Shown here one piece after another: positions 9,450-17,796 of a stretch of 64,000 bases of DNA. The notes under the pieces are model-generated. The model ran no database searches. It was not told the origin of the DNA and saw only the letters and a list, made by a program, of their open reading frames with translations. The stretch spans positions 1,116,001 through 1,180,000 of the forward strand of contig OZ244867.1 in assembly GCA_965221175.1 (NCBI GenBank), read 5' to 3'. The position numbers and the translations under genes are program-made. This DNA is from JAJDZL01 sp965221175. GTDB taxonomy: Bacteria; Pseudomonadota; Gammaproteobacteria; Arenicellales; JAJDZL01. Every line of letters begins with the position of its first letter. Position 1 is the first letter of the stretch.

Positions 9450-10657
9450 GGCAGGGCCAAAGTCCGCATGGCGCTAATGTCGACTTTAACGTAGATCATG
9501 GTGGAGTCAAGATGCTGGTGACTGAGCATGTTGCCGATTTCTTCCAGCGAAGTGCCTTGACGCAGCATCTCGCAAGCCAAGCCATGGCGGAACTGATGGG
9601 CGCCTTTGGTCGGCGCATCAATGCCCGCCCGCTGAATATGGGAACGAACAATAGCGTAGATTCCCGAGGATGAGCGAAATCCGAGAAATGGTACCTTTGA
9701 ACACAAAAATATTCGGCGTTCATCGCTGGATGGCCGTCCGTTGAGCAGATAGTCGCGGATCGCCTCGCCTATTTCCCTAGTCAGTGGGTAAGTACTGCGA
9801 GTTGTACCTTTCAGTGTCACGGTCAGCGTCGCATTGGTCCAGTCAATATCATCCAGATTTAGAAATGCCACCTCCTTGCTACGCAGCCCCAGCCGTGCAA
9901 GCAGCAGTAAAATCGCATAGTCGCGCCGTCCCGTCGCTGTCTTGCGATCTACACTTGCCAGAAGCCGTTCGACTTGGTCGGCCGCGATTGCACGTGGCAC
10001 CGAGGTTTTAGCCCAGTCAGCCACAGCGGGAACCTGTGCAGCAAGGTCAGGCATCCTTTCGTCATGCACATGTACATAGCGCAAAAACGAACGCAAAGCG
10101 TTGGTGACTGCCTTCATGCTGGCTTTGTTTTTTAACTGAGCCTGATTGCCTACAAACCCCACCACATCGACGAATTGCAACGCAGACAATTCCACTTTGT
10201 CGGGACTGAAGCAGTGTCGCAGAAATTCGCCAACGTAACGCGCATGATTTTTTGCCGTTGCGGTAGTAAGCCCCCGTTGTCTGCACAAGTATCGTTCGTA
10301 ATCCAAGATACAGCGCCTTGCGGGCGTCAATTCAGCTACAGCCTGAGACGGCTCAATAATGCCTTGGGAACGTAAACAGTCAGTCAGATGCGCAAGCGAC
10401 TTCCGTACACGCATGTACGCCCCGTCGCCGACAGTCTGTAAATATTGTTCGACTTGTGCAGCATAGAGTTGATCAGACTCAACATTCTCCTGTTCAAGCC
10501 ATGCGCTGAACCGCACAATATTCCGAAGATGATTTTGAATTGTCCCCTTCGCGTACTGGTGCTCGCACAGTGTCTCTGCAATACCTTTCAGCAAGGGTAC
10601 CAACGGTCCGTTCGGTTGATCGCTTAAGGCGAACTGATTATCAATTCGATACTTCAT
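9428..10657 (-). CDS. First tyrosine recombinase of the RIT element (RitA-like)
   Basis: Intact 409-residue tyrosine recombinase and first gene of the trio. The N-terminal 170 residues form the SAM-like core-binding domain. The catalytic domain shows Arg in ARLGLRSKEVAFL (about residue 257), the H-x-x-R box HQFRHGLACEM (about 353) and the terminal LSHQHLDSTMIYVKV with His and nucleophilic Tyr. The start is well placed, with an AGGAG 7 nt before ATG 10657. RIT proteins are thought to act together on the element ends. This is the only one of the three without a premature stop. Confidence 0.9.
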   Translation of the reverse strand: MKYRIDNQFALSDQPNGPLVPLLKGIAETLCEHQYAKGTIQNHLRNIVRFSAWLEQENVESDQLYAAQVEQYLQTVGDGAYMRVRKSLAHLTDCLRSQGIIEPSQAVAELTPARRCILDYERYLCRQRGLTTATAKNHARYVGEFLRHCFSPDKVELSALQFVDVVGFVGNQAQLKNKASMKAVTNALRSFLRYVHVHDERMPDLAAQVPAVADWAKTSVPRAIAADQVERLLASVDRKTATGRRDYAILLLLARLGLRSKEVAFLNLDDIDWTNATLTVTLKGTTRSTYPLTREIGEAIRDYLLNGRPSSDERRIFLCSKVPFLGFRSSSGIYAIVRSHIQRAGIDAPTKGAHQFRHGLACEMLRQGTSLEEIGNMLSHQHLDSTMIYVKVDISAMRTLALPWPGGRT

Positions 10658-10745
10658 AGTTAGACTCCTGCCCTTTCATGGGCTGTTAATGGAAGTCTAA
10701 CTATGTCGCAAACTAAAGCAATTCATTACGGAAAAACAGTAATAT

Positions 10746-10762
10746 ATTCAAAATGCGCTACA
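10746..10762 (-). repeat. Right terminal inverted repeat of the RIT element
   Basis: On the minus strand it reads TGTAGCGCATTTTGAAT, the counterpart of 7379-7394. The transposase frame (RAERDC) runs into it directly, which places the insertion junction at or within a few bases of 10762. Confidence 0.65.
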
Positions 10763-11131
10763 GTCGCGCTCGGCCCGATTCATCAGCGTGTTGAATCTTG
10801 AAAACGCACTCTTGGACGGCACCCGATAGCGCTGGGGGTCGTTACGGCAAGCCATCAGTTTGAATCCACACGCCAGCATCAGCGAAGGATTGCGCTGCAG
10901 TTCGCGGCGAAACGACTCCACCGATGCATGCTGGTAGACGATTCTTGCAATGCAGGCTTTGAGCATGGGCTGCAGTGGCCAGTCATTTCGCCCGCCACCA
11001 CTGCGCATGCGATAAAGCGTATCCAGCAGACCATCAGCTGGCAGTGAGTCGAACACCATTTGCAGGCGTTGCAGGTCGCTGTATTCATCCAGCGTGTTCC
11101 AGTCAAATAGAGTATGATTTTCAGGTGTCAT
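10763..11131 (-). pseudogene. DDE transposase, N-terminal part (gene split by the RIT element)
   Basis: Starts at ATG 11131 as MTPENHTLFDW, preceded on the minus strand by a good ribosome site AAGGAGA at the usual distance, which is why I prefer it to an ATG 14 codons upstream. About 123 residues follow, including the DUF772-like helical region (PLQPMLKACIARIVYQHASV, then VPSKSAFSRFNTLMNRAERDC). The frame then enters the RIT terminal repeat and stops within it at 10748. The missing remainder continues at 7357-6423. The order N-half, element, C-half on one strand is what a single insertion into one transposase gene would give. Confidence 0.8.
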
Positions 11132-11206
11132 AAACGAATCTCCTTGGGGCGATTGGTGTATTTCGATTTTCATTGATTATAGCCCATAAGGAATCGTTTA
11201 TGACAC
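11125..11206. repeat. Inverted repeat around the transposase start
   Basis: GTGTCATAAACGAATCTCC at 11125-11143 is matched, inverted, by GGAATCGTTTATGACAC at 11190-11206. The inner arm covers the transposase start codon and ribosome site, and the outer arm lies about 50 bases upstream. It could be part of the insertion-sequence end or a structure that limits transposase translation. Both readings are inference. Confidence 0.5.
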
Positions 11207-11527
11207 TTATTTGTGAATTAAATCAACGCGTTGTACATGTTTATGGAGAAACTGCTGGCGCTGCCGTGCAGTGGGGGATATTTCAGGAATTCGCGTGAAA
11301 ACCCAGATTTTTCGGCTTCTCTGGCTGATTCTTGGGGGGAAATATTTTCCGACTCTCGAATTTCCTCAACGCTGACAACCGTTTACAGCGATCGAAACTG
11401 TCTCGATATCAAAATGGCTTGATGTCTAATTTCGTAACAAAAATATACAACGAAACTTGCTGATGTAAACCGTGAATTTGCCTGATATAAGATAAATCAG
11501 AGTTGAAAAGACTGTGCCGGTTACGCA
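11207..11527. other. Gene-free stretch between the insertion sequence and the HIT gene
   Basis: A 63-codon plus-strand frame at 11231-11422 has no ribosome site and no family features, so I do not call it a gene. No terminator hairpin or RNA gene was recognised. The outer end of the split insertion sequence probably lies near 11200. Confidence 0.4.
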
Positions 11528-11950
11528 TTAGCCAAGATTTTCTTGAATTTGGTCCGAGATTGATTGAATTTCATCCATATTGCCTGGCTGCAGTTCCCAG
11601 TTGATCTTGATATCATCTTCCATCGTACGCGGTACGATGTGAAAATGGAAGTGCAGTACCGATTGTGCGGCTCCCTTACCGTTGGCTTGCGTAAGACTGA
11701 CACCATCCGGATTCAACGTTTTTCTTACTGCAGCTGCCACGTATTTAGCAGTTGCCACAACATAGCCCAAGTTCTCATCCGGTATTTCATATAAATTTTG
11801 CCAATGTTGTTTGGGGATGACAAGTGCATGACCCTTCGCGACTGGATTGATATCCATGAATACCAGACTATGGTCATCTTCATATACTCGAATACTCGGC
11901 AATTCTCCGGCTACGATTTTACAGAAAATACAGTTTGGATCTCTATTCAC
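11528..11950 (-). CDS. HIT-family purine nucleotide hydrolase (HinT-like)
   Basis: A 140-residue cytoplasmic histidine-triad protein. The signature HFHFHIVPR with His100, His102 and His104 is present, and the N-terminus has the usual CIFCKIVAGELPS. HinT-type enzymes hydrolyse adenosine 5'-phosphoramidates and aminoacyl-AMP. The length is 20-25 residues above the shortest family members because of a C-terminal tail. It stands alone on the minus strand, 156 nt downstream of queA, next to the mobile-element nest. Confidence 0.92.
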   Translation of the reverse strand: MNRDPNCIFCKIVAGELPSIRVYEDDHSLVFMDINPVAKGHALVIPKQHWQNLYEIPDENLGYVVATAKYVAAAVRKTLNPDGVSLTQANGKGAAQSVLHFHFHIVPRTMEDDIKINWELQPGNMDEIQSISDQIQENLG

Positions 11951-12106
11951 AATTCATTCTCCGTATAGGCTCAAACAAAATTCGAAATCGATTAAACGTG
12001 GATATTCGGCTTGTCGAAAGTGTGCACAAGAATACTCTATCAATGACGCAGACCCTAAAAATTGACGGCATTGGGATTGTCATTGCATTTCAAATCAACT
12101 GAATTT

Positions 12107-13147
12107 TCACTCGCCACGCTCAATAAACATCGCATCTCCATAACTATAGAATCGAAACCCTTGGGCGACAGCAAAGCGGTAAGCATCCAAAACCCTTTCG
12201 GTCCCGCCAAATGCGCAAACGAGCATCAGCAACGTAGAACGGGGAAGATGGAAGTTGGTGATCATGGCATCTACAGCTCTGAAACGATACCCGGGTTTGA
12301 TGAATAAATTTGTTTGCCCAACTACAGGTTTCAGCCCACCATAGTCAGCCGTTATCGATTCCAGCACTCGAACCACCGTTGTTCCTACGGCAATGATGCG
12401 TCCGCCCTGTTCTCTCGTGCGCTCTATAGCGTCACAGGCAGACTCGGAAAACTCGTAACGCTCCCAATGCAAAATCTGTTTGTCGATGTCACTAGTTCGT
12501 ATGGGTGCGAACGTGCCGGCTCCAACATGAAGAGTAATGTACGCAATGCCGACTCCATATTCATTCAATTCTTGCAAGAGCTCCTTGCTGAAATGCAAAC
12601 CAGCTGTGGGAGCTGCTACTGAGCCGGCAGTTGTGGCATACACCGTCTGATATCGTTCGCAATCCTCTTCTTCCACCTCTCTGTCTATATAGGGCGGCAG
12701 AGGAACCATGCCATACTTGTCAAACATGGATTCAGCACTAGCACCGTTTTCTATGCCAAGCACAAACAAGTCTCGGTTTCTAGCGCGAACCGTCAAATTG
12801 AAATCTTCGCCGACTGTGACAGAATTACCTTTCTTCAGAGGCCTTCGGGCTTTCATCTGTGCCCAAAAGCAACTGTCATCCACAATTCGCTCAAGCAGAA
12901 TCTCAACTCGACCGCCTGTTGATTTTCGCCCTTCCAGCCGTGCTGGAATGACTTTGCTGTCATTGCATACCAGTAGGTCACCAGGTCGCAAAACTTTCAG
13001 GAGATCAGAGAAAATTATCTCGTAGGTGTTTTGCTTGGAATGGCTTGCAACCAGCAAGCGGCTTTGAGTTCTTTCCTTCGCAGGATATTGAGCAATCTGA
13101 TTCGCAGGCAGATAGAATTCAAACTGCGAGAAATCGACGCGGTCCAA
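12107..13147 (-). CDS. queA: S-adenosylmethionine:tRNA ribosyltransferase-isomerase QueA
   Basis: Transfers the ribosyl part of S-adenosylmethionine to 7-aminomethyl-7-deazaguanine in tRNA, forming epoxyqueuosine. The 346-residue length is typical. Conserved pieces include FEFYLPANQIAQYPAKERTQ at the N-terminus, LRPGDLLVCNDSKVIPARL near 50, YQTVYATTAGSVAAPTAGLHF near 170 and LHVGAGTFAPIR near 205. The start is a TTG at 13147; no better in-frame start was seen. The tgt/yajC genes that often follow queA are absent. The gene order sulfurtransferase then queA, 25 nt apart, suggests co-transcription. Confidence 0.96.
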   Translation of the reverse strand: MDRVDFSQFEFYLPANQIAQYPAKERTQSRLLVASHSKQNTYEIIFSDLLKVLRPGDLLVCNDSKVIPARLEGRKSTGGRVEILLERIVDDSCFWAQMKARRPLKKGNSVTVGEDFNLTVRARNRDLFVLGIENGASAESMFDKYGMVPLPPYIDREVEEEDCERYQTVYATTAGSVAAPTAGLHFSKELLQELNEYGVGIAYITLHVGAGTFAPIRTSDIDKQILHWERYEFSESACDAIERTREQGGRIIAVGTTVVRVLESITADYGGLKPVVGQTNLFIKPGYRFRAVDAMITNFHLPRSTLLMLVCAFGGTERVLDAYRFAVAQGFRFYSYGDAMFIERGE

Positions 13148-13172
13148 TAGATCTCAGCTCAAGCCATATCCA

Positions 13173-14006
13173 TTAAAGAGGGCTGTCCGGATAAAGCGCC
13201 CATTCAGTCCATGATCCATCGTACAACCGCAAGTCATGCTGACGCACCTGATATATTGCCAGCAAAAGAATGGCTGCTGTCACACCGGAACCACATGTCG
13301 TTACAATCTGTTTATCCGAATCTACGGAAATGGATTCCAGTAAAGAAAGGATTTGCTCAGGGCTCTTCATCAAACCATCTGAATCCATTACATCACCGTA
13401 GTACAAATGAGCGCTGCCTGGGATATGCCCGCCTCGAAGCCCTGGACGAGGCTCCGGCTCAGTTCCATTAAATCGGCCTGCTGAGCGAGCGTCAACAATC
13501 GACACGGATGGGTCCGACAGTTTAGAGACTACTTCTTCACGAACAATAACTGCATCGCCCGCAGGTTTTCCGGAATATGATTTGGAGTTGATTTCAGGGA
13601 TGCCTTCTTGCATGGAACCACCGGCTTTCTTCCATGCTGAAAGTCCACCGTCCAGTACTCTGACATGCTCGTGGCCGAATGAAACGAACATCCACCAGGC
13701 ACGTGCCGAGGCAACAAAATTTGATCGATCATATACCACCACGCGATCGGATTCAGAAATTCCCAGTTTTCCTATGCAATATTCAAATTTATCGAGCGAT
13801 GGATACATATGAGGCAGATCAATTGAGGCATCCGAAATTTTGTCAATGTCGAAGTAGGATGCACCCGGAATATGCTCCATCTCGTAGGCATCATGGGCAC
13901 TGCTCGGCACGTTCGGCATAAACCAAGTTACGTCGACAAACCTGACGTCTGGTTCCCCTAGCCAAGACAAAGCTTCACGAGCAAATACCAAGGGTGTGTG
14001 ATCCAT
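13173..14006 (-). CDS. 3-mercaptopyruvate/thiosulfate sulfurtransferase (SseA-like)
   Basis: A 277-residue tandem rhodanese. The N-terminal domain holds VRFVDVTWFMPN and the EMEHIPGASYFDID motif. The active C-terminal domain holds VDARSAGRF near 171 and the loop CGSGVTAA from Cys238. CGSGVTA is the loop typical of 3-mercaptopyruvate sulfurtransferases, which separates this protein from the CQTHHRS type at 5275-6090. It would transfer sulfane sulfur to thiols or cyanide in the cytoplasm. It lies between the MATE pump (42 nt upstream) and queA (25 nt downstream) on one strand. Confidence 0.92.
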   Translation of the reverse strand: MDHTPLVFAREALSWLGEPDVRFVDVTWFMPNVPSSAHDAYEMEHIPGASYFDIDKISDASIDLPHMYPSLDKFEYCIGKLGISESDRVVVYDRSNFVASARAWWMFVSFGHEHVRVLDGGLSAWKKAGGSMQEGIPEINSKSYSGKPAGDAVIVREEVVSKLSDPSVSIVDARSAGRFNGTEPEPRPGLRGGHIPGSAHLYYGDVMDSDGLMKSPEQILSLLESISVDSDKQIVTTCGSGVTAAILLLAIYQVRQHDLRLYDGSWTEWALYPDSPL

Positions 14007-14047
14007 AGCGTGTTCCTCAATTATGATTCTGGGAATTATTTGCCATA

Positions 14048-15391
14048 TTATGAAGCCAAACCGACTTTGGCTTCAATTCGGCGATACCACAATCCCAAAG
14101 TCAATCCGCGAATTACCATGAACGCCAAAATTCCGATCCACAGACCGTGATTGCCAAATGCCGCGGCACTGAAGTGCGCAACAATGAAGAACGATGCCAT
14201 GGAAATCAGCATGCAGTTTCTCATTTCCACTGTTTTTGTCATGCCAATGTATACACCGTCAAATAGAAACGGCCAAACACAGAACGCCGGAGCAATTACA
14301 AGCCAGAACAGATAATCACCCGCAACCTGTCGTACGCTGTCGATACTTGTCAGCAAATTCACAACCAAAGTTCCTCCTAACCAATAGATTAAACAAAAGC
14401 AAACTGCGACAATACAAGACCAAAAAAGCGTAACCAGTACCGTGTTGTGCAATCTGACTCGGTCTTTCGCTCCATAAGCTGTGCCGGCCAGAGCTTCTGC
14501 AGCATGTGCAAATCCGTCTAATCCAAATGCCAAAAAGTGCAGCAAGTGCATTAGAATGGCATTGGCTGCCAGTACCACATCTCCGAGACTTGCACTTACC
14601 CACATAAAGTAAATGAACACGGACTCCAGACACAAGGTCCTGATCAGAATGTTGACATTGACTTCCGCAAGTTTCTTTAACTTCTCTCGTTGGAATATCT
14701 GAATTTGCCTCAAAGCAAATCTTCTGAAACCGAGATAATTTAGGCAGATCCAAAGACCTGTGGTGGCAGTGATAACTTCGCTGATTACAGTGGCAATAGC
14801 AACACCAGCTACTGACCACTTGAAAACCAGCACGAACAGCAGATCTAGAACGATGTTCATGCCGTTCAACAGTAACTGTAATGCAAGTGCAGTTCGCATG
14901 CGCTGCATGCCAAACAGCAACCCCAGAACAACAAGGTTAAACATGGCGAAAACCGCACCCCAGACTCGAATCTGGTAATAGTCCAATGCGAACTGTTCCA
15001 CTTGTTCTGAAGCTTTAAAGAACCAGAAAATAATAGCTCCAATCGGGTACTGGAACAGGACAAACAGAATCCCTGCAACTGCTGCGATGCCCAGTGCACG
15101 AACAAACGCAGCTACAACCTCCGAGCTATCATTCGCTCCAAGGCTCTGTGCGACAAAACCAGTTGTTCCCATGCGCAGGAAACCAACCAGCCAATAGACA
15201 AAACTGAAGATTAGCGCACCGAGTGCAACCGCACCGATATAAGCAGGATTCGGCAGATGCCCAACGACTGCTGTGTCAACCGCACCGGCAAGCGGCAGAC
15301 TCAGATTAGCAATAATGACCGGCCAGGTGAGATTCAACACCCTTTTATGTAGCGGCCTGTTTTCCAGCGAAAATAAGTCTCGGAAATTCAT
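14048..15391 (-). CDS. MATE-family multidrug/toxin efflux protein (DinF-like)
   Basis: A 447-residue inner-membrane protein with about 12 hydrophobic segments in two similar halves. The start NLTWPVIIANLSLPLAGAVD followed by TAVVGHLPNPAYIGAVALG is the classic MATE opening. It most resembles the DinF branch, which uses Na+ or H+ gradients to export toxic organic compounds. The substrate cannot be told from sequence. It is the first of a likely minus-strand set MATE, sulfurtransferase, queA, and its upstream region faces the plus-strand tRNA-Leu. Confidence 0.9.
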   Translation of the reverse strand: MNFRDLFSLENRPLHKRVLNLTWPVIIANLSLPLAGAVDTAVVGHLPNPAYIGAVALGALIFSFVYWLVGFLRMGTTGFVAQSLGANDSSEVVAAFVRALGIAAVAGILFVLFQYPIGAIIFWFFKASEQVEQFALDYYQIRVWGAVFAMFNLVVLGLLFGMQRMRTALALQLLLNGMNIVLDLLFVLVFKWSVAGVAIATVISEVITATTGLWICLNYLGFRRFALRQIQIFQREKLKKLAEVNVNILIRTLCLESVFIYFMWVSASLGDVVLAANAILMHLLHFLAFGLDGFAHAAEALAGTAYGAKDRVRLHNTVLVTLFWSCIVAVCFCLIYWLGGTLVVNLLTSIDSVRQVAGDYLFWLVIAPAFCVWPFLFDGVYIGMTKTVEMRNCMLISMASFFIVAHFSAAAFGNHGLWIGILAFMVIRGLTLGLWYRRIEAKVGLAS

Positions 15392-15511
15392 GTGACGTCA
15401 ACAGGTCGAAGGGCAGCTAATTTGTACCATTGCATAGCCTGTTTCCCCTTGAATGTAAGCAAGCGCCTGAAACAGGCTGTTGTACAATTAGCGCTGACCA
15501 TCTTTCTGGTA

Positions 15512-15598
15512 GCCGGGATGGCGAAATTGGCAGACGCGCCGGACTCAAAATCCGGTGGTGGTGACACCGTGAGAGTTCGAGTCTCTCTCCCGGCACCA
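15512..15598 (+). tRNA. tRNA-Leu, anticodon CAA
   Basis: The 7-bp acceptor stem GCCGGGA (15512-15518) pairs with TCCCGGC (15588-15594), followed by A and an encoded CCA. The anticodon stem-loop CCGGA-CTCAAAA-TCCGG gives anticodon CAA. The long variable arm, the D-loop AAATTGGCAGACG and the T-arm with GTTCGAGTC fit a class II leucine tRNA. yciB begins 24 nt downstream. Confidence 0.96.
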
Positions 15599-15622
15599 AA
15601 TCTACAGAGTACTCCAATTGAT

Positions 15623-16225
15623 ATGAAACTGCTATACGATCTGTTTCCGCTGATATTATTTTTTGTGGCATACAAAATGTACGACATTTTTGTAGCTACT
15701 GGCGTTGCAATCGTTGCATCGTTCATTCAGCTAACCGCATTCTGGGTAAAAAATCGGCGATTCGAAACCATACACGTTGTGACTCTTTGCTTGCTTGTCG
15801 TGTTTGGTGGATTAACTATTCTTCTGCGTGACCCAGTTTTCATCAAGTGGAAAACTACAATCGTTAACTGGATATTTTGCAGTGTTCTCTTCTATTCTCA
15901 TTTCGCAAAAAAACGCACGGTTTTTGAAGTCATCACACGTGCGCAAGTGAAATTGCCTGCAGAAATCTGGCGGATGCTAAATCTGCATTGGGCAATTTTC
16001 TTTTTGTTTATCGGAGCACTGAATATCTATGTAGCGTTCTATTTCGCATTGGATCTGGACGAAGCCCGTCGTGAAGAAATTTGGGTTAATTTTAAGGTGT
16101 TCGGAGTACTCGGCATGACACTCGTTTTCTTAATGTTCGAGTTTTTCATCATGATGAGATTCGTCAAGCGATATGAACTTGATGATCTCGAAGGGAAACG
16201 CAATGATCTTGATGTCGAACCATAA
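15623..16225 (+). CDS. yciB: Inner-membrane septation protein A (YciB/IspZ family)
   Basis: The ATG at 15623 gives 200 residues, close to the family's 180. The longer open frame upstream runs through tRNA-Leu and is not used. Visible family traits are MKLLYDLFPLILFFVAYKM at the start, DPVFIKWKTTIVNW in the middle and about five membrane segments. YciB is an inner-membrane protein linked to cell-envelope synthesis and septation. It lies directly behind the tRNA and may share its transcript. The C-terminus (residues 180-200) is charged and would lie outside the membrane. Confidence 0.93.
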   Translation: MKLLYDLFPLILFFVAYKMYDIFVATGVAIVASFIQLTAFWVKNRRFETIHVVTLCLLVVFGGLTILLRDPVFIKWKTTIVNWIFCSVLFYSHFAKKRTVFEVITRAQVKLPAEIWRMLNLHWAIFFLFIGALNIYVAFYFALDLDEARREEIWVNFKVFGVLGMTLVFLMFEFFIMMRFVKRYELDDLEGKRNDLDVEP

Positions 16226-16301
16226 GCTATCTTTATGATTTTCCACCATATTTTCTCTGCATTATCAGGAGCTTGCATTTTCACCACCCCGCGTTATGTT
16301 A

Positions 16302-16520
16302 CTACTTCTGTGTCATATCCACCTCTCTGGACATCTTTCCCATCCGTCGATCACGATTCACTTTCACTTCCATCGCTTTGAACAAGTTACGCTGCTCCAC
16401 CAGCTCGGTGTTCTGTCGAATCTGCAGCTTCAGCCAATCTGATTCGTCGATCATCGTCGGCGGCTCAAGCCGCTCGGGAGCGCGTTCGAATGATTCCGGG
16501 GTGTCATGTTGAAGATTGCC
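16302..16520 (-). pseudogene. Unrecognised reading-frame remnant in frame with the hydrolase
   Basis: Directly after the hydrolase stop the same frame stays open for 72 more codons to a TAG at 16302. The segment is charged and helical (for example IRQNTELVEQRNLFKAMEV) and includes a possible short ORF starting MIDESDW. I do not recognise a family. It could be the tail of an old mobile-element protein, or just a lucky open frame. Base composition resembles the GC-richer hydrolase rather than the flanks. Confidence 0.3.
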
Positions 16521-17423
16521 TTATACGAGCCCTTGGTTCTCAAGGAATTCAATCGCAAAAGATGCACACGTCTCCGGTTCTTCGAGTTGGAGCAAATGGG
16601 TGGTTTCGGGCACAAAATCGTAGTCGACACCCAAGAGTTCCTTCATGTCCATGCTCGGCATGAAAGAGTAGGGAAGGGTGGGGTCGGCTCCGATGACCTT
16701 CACAGGACAGGCAACGCTACCGAAATCCACAGTTATCGTCCAGTCAAACATATTCTCGAATACCTGAGCCTCGTATTCGGGCGGGCAGCAAAGCTCCCAG
16801 GCCGCCCCGTCTGGCATGCGGCGGAGCGTTGCTCGGACAAAGAGATCCAGTACACCAGGAGACACGCGCTCGAAAGCCATCTTGCCGGAGAGTCCACTCA
16901 CGAATTCCTCCGTAGTCTTAAACTGGTTCTGGCGTTTGCGGGCGATCTCAGCCAAGGTGTATCCCATTTCTTGTACGTGCTCCGGAAGTCCGCCAGGTAT
17001 TAAAATGGGCGGGTCGAACAAAACGAGGGCTGCAAACCTGTGTTCGTCGTCGGTCTGATGGAGTGCGATCAGGGACGCGAGTGAATGAAACACACCGATG
17101 TTCCTTTTCTTGCCGAAGCGCCGATCAATGTCCCGGAGGATACTCCCAGTATCGCAGATGAAAGTTGGAATGTTGTGCATGTGGCGTTCGCCGACCGGGT
17201 TCCAGCCGTGGTTCCTGATATCATGGATGAAAAGGTCGAAACGGTTGGCGAGTAGCGACCAAAAGGGATAGTAGGCATCAATCGCTAATCCGTTGCCATG
17301 GCTTAGAATGAGCCGCGGACCATCTGGATTGCCGTGCCGCCGAACGACGATGACGCCGCCGTCGGCTGCATACACCCTGAACGCAGCGGTTGGTTCGGGG
17401 ATATTCAAGCACTCGGGGACCAC
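16521..17423 (-). CDS. Alpha/beta hydrolase, probable horizontal acquisition
   Basis: A 300-residue alpha/beta hydrolase. The oxyanion region is LILSHGNGLAIDAYYPFW (about 38-55). The likely nucleophile Ser sits in VFHSLASLIA, a variant of the usual G-x-S-x-G elbow. The acid is probably the Asp in VIGADPTLPY, and the base His lies in PETTHLLQLEEP. The substrate is unknown; many relatives are esterases or haloperoxidase-like. The gene is visibly GC-richer than its neighbours and is flanked by a frame remnant and gene-free DNA, which suggests transfer. It starts at 17423, with no clear ribosome site. Confidence 0.75.
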   Translation of the reverse strand: MVPECLNIPEPTAAFRVYAADGGVIVVRRHGNPDGPRLILSHGNGLAIDAYYPFWSLLANRFDLFIHDIRNHGWNPVGERHMHNIPTFICDTGSILRDIDRRFGKKRNIGVFHSLASLIALHQTDDEHRFAALVLFDPPILIPGGLPEHVQEMGYTLAEIARKRQNQFKTTEEFVSGLSGKMAFERVSPGVLDLFVRATLRRMPDGAAWELCCPPEYEAQVFENMFDWTITVDFGSVACPVKVIGADPTLPYSFMPSMDMKELLGVDYDFVPETTHLLQLEEPETCASFAIEFLENQGLV

Positions 17424-17796
17424 TATCCCACCTCCCGCACCCTGCCATCCGCGCTATCGCCCAAATCAGGTGGCCAGTGGTGGGCCAAGCTATCGGAATT
17501 CATGAGCAAATGAAGTTTCAATGAACCGCACTGATTTATTTTTTTCAACATATCGAGTTCCTATGGAATTCGCCGATTATAAGGCTTACTCTGCGTGTGC
17601 CGTTATCGCTGTATGGCTTTTACGAGAAAGGACTGTGTTTCGATACAATGAATTCAAAGGCTTGAAAAACCGGAAAACCCTGAAAATCAGGGGTTTCCAA
17701 AGGGATGCAGCAACGATGGATTATGCGAGTTTAAGGATTCCGCGCAACACTCCCGAGCCAGCCAGTCTGACTATGGTATCCGGAATACTGACGCAG
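17424..17796. other. Gene-free stretch between acnA and the hydrolase
   Basis: It holds the acnA terminator (listed separately) and no supported gene. The long plus-strand open frame that starts at 17521 runs antisense into acnA and has no family features. Confidence 0.5.
17661..17700 (-). terminator. Rho-independent terminator downstream of acnA
   Basis: GGAAAACCCTGA (17672-17683) and TCAGGGGTTTCC (17687-17698) form a 12-bp stem with one mismatch and a 3-nt loop. On the minus strand it is followed by GG and a TTTTT run, the expected order for ending acnA transcription about 100 nt after its stop. Confidence 0.75.

Larger units (their letters stand above)
7379..10762 (-). mobile_element. RIT (recombinase-in-trio) type element inserted in a transposase gene
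   Basis: Three consecutive, overlapping minus-strand genes for tyrosine recombinases (about 409, 319 and 339 residues) fill the space between two halves of a DDE transposase. This gene trio with matching lengths is the hallmark of RIT elements. The outer limits are set by a near-identical inverted repeat: TGTAGCGCAATTGAAT at 7379-7394 and, inverted, TGTAGCGCATTTTGAAT at 10746-10762. A subterminal motif also occurs inverted at both ends (TTGCGCAACATAG at 7449-7461, TTGCGACATAG on the minus strand at 10701-10711). No cargo genes are visible. Because two recombinases carry in-frame stops, this copy may be immobile. Confidence 0.85.

Noticed and set aside
11231..11422. 63-codon plus-strand frame
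   Set aside because: No ribosome site and no resemblance to a family; lies in the flank of the insertion sequence.
15392..15622. Longer plus-strand frame leading into yciB
   Set aside because: It reads through tRNA-Leu; the family start at 15623 fits YciB length and sequence.
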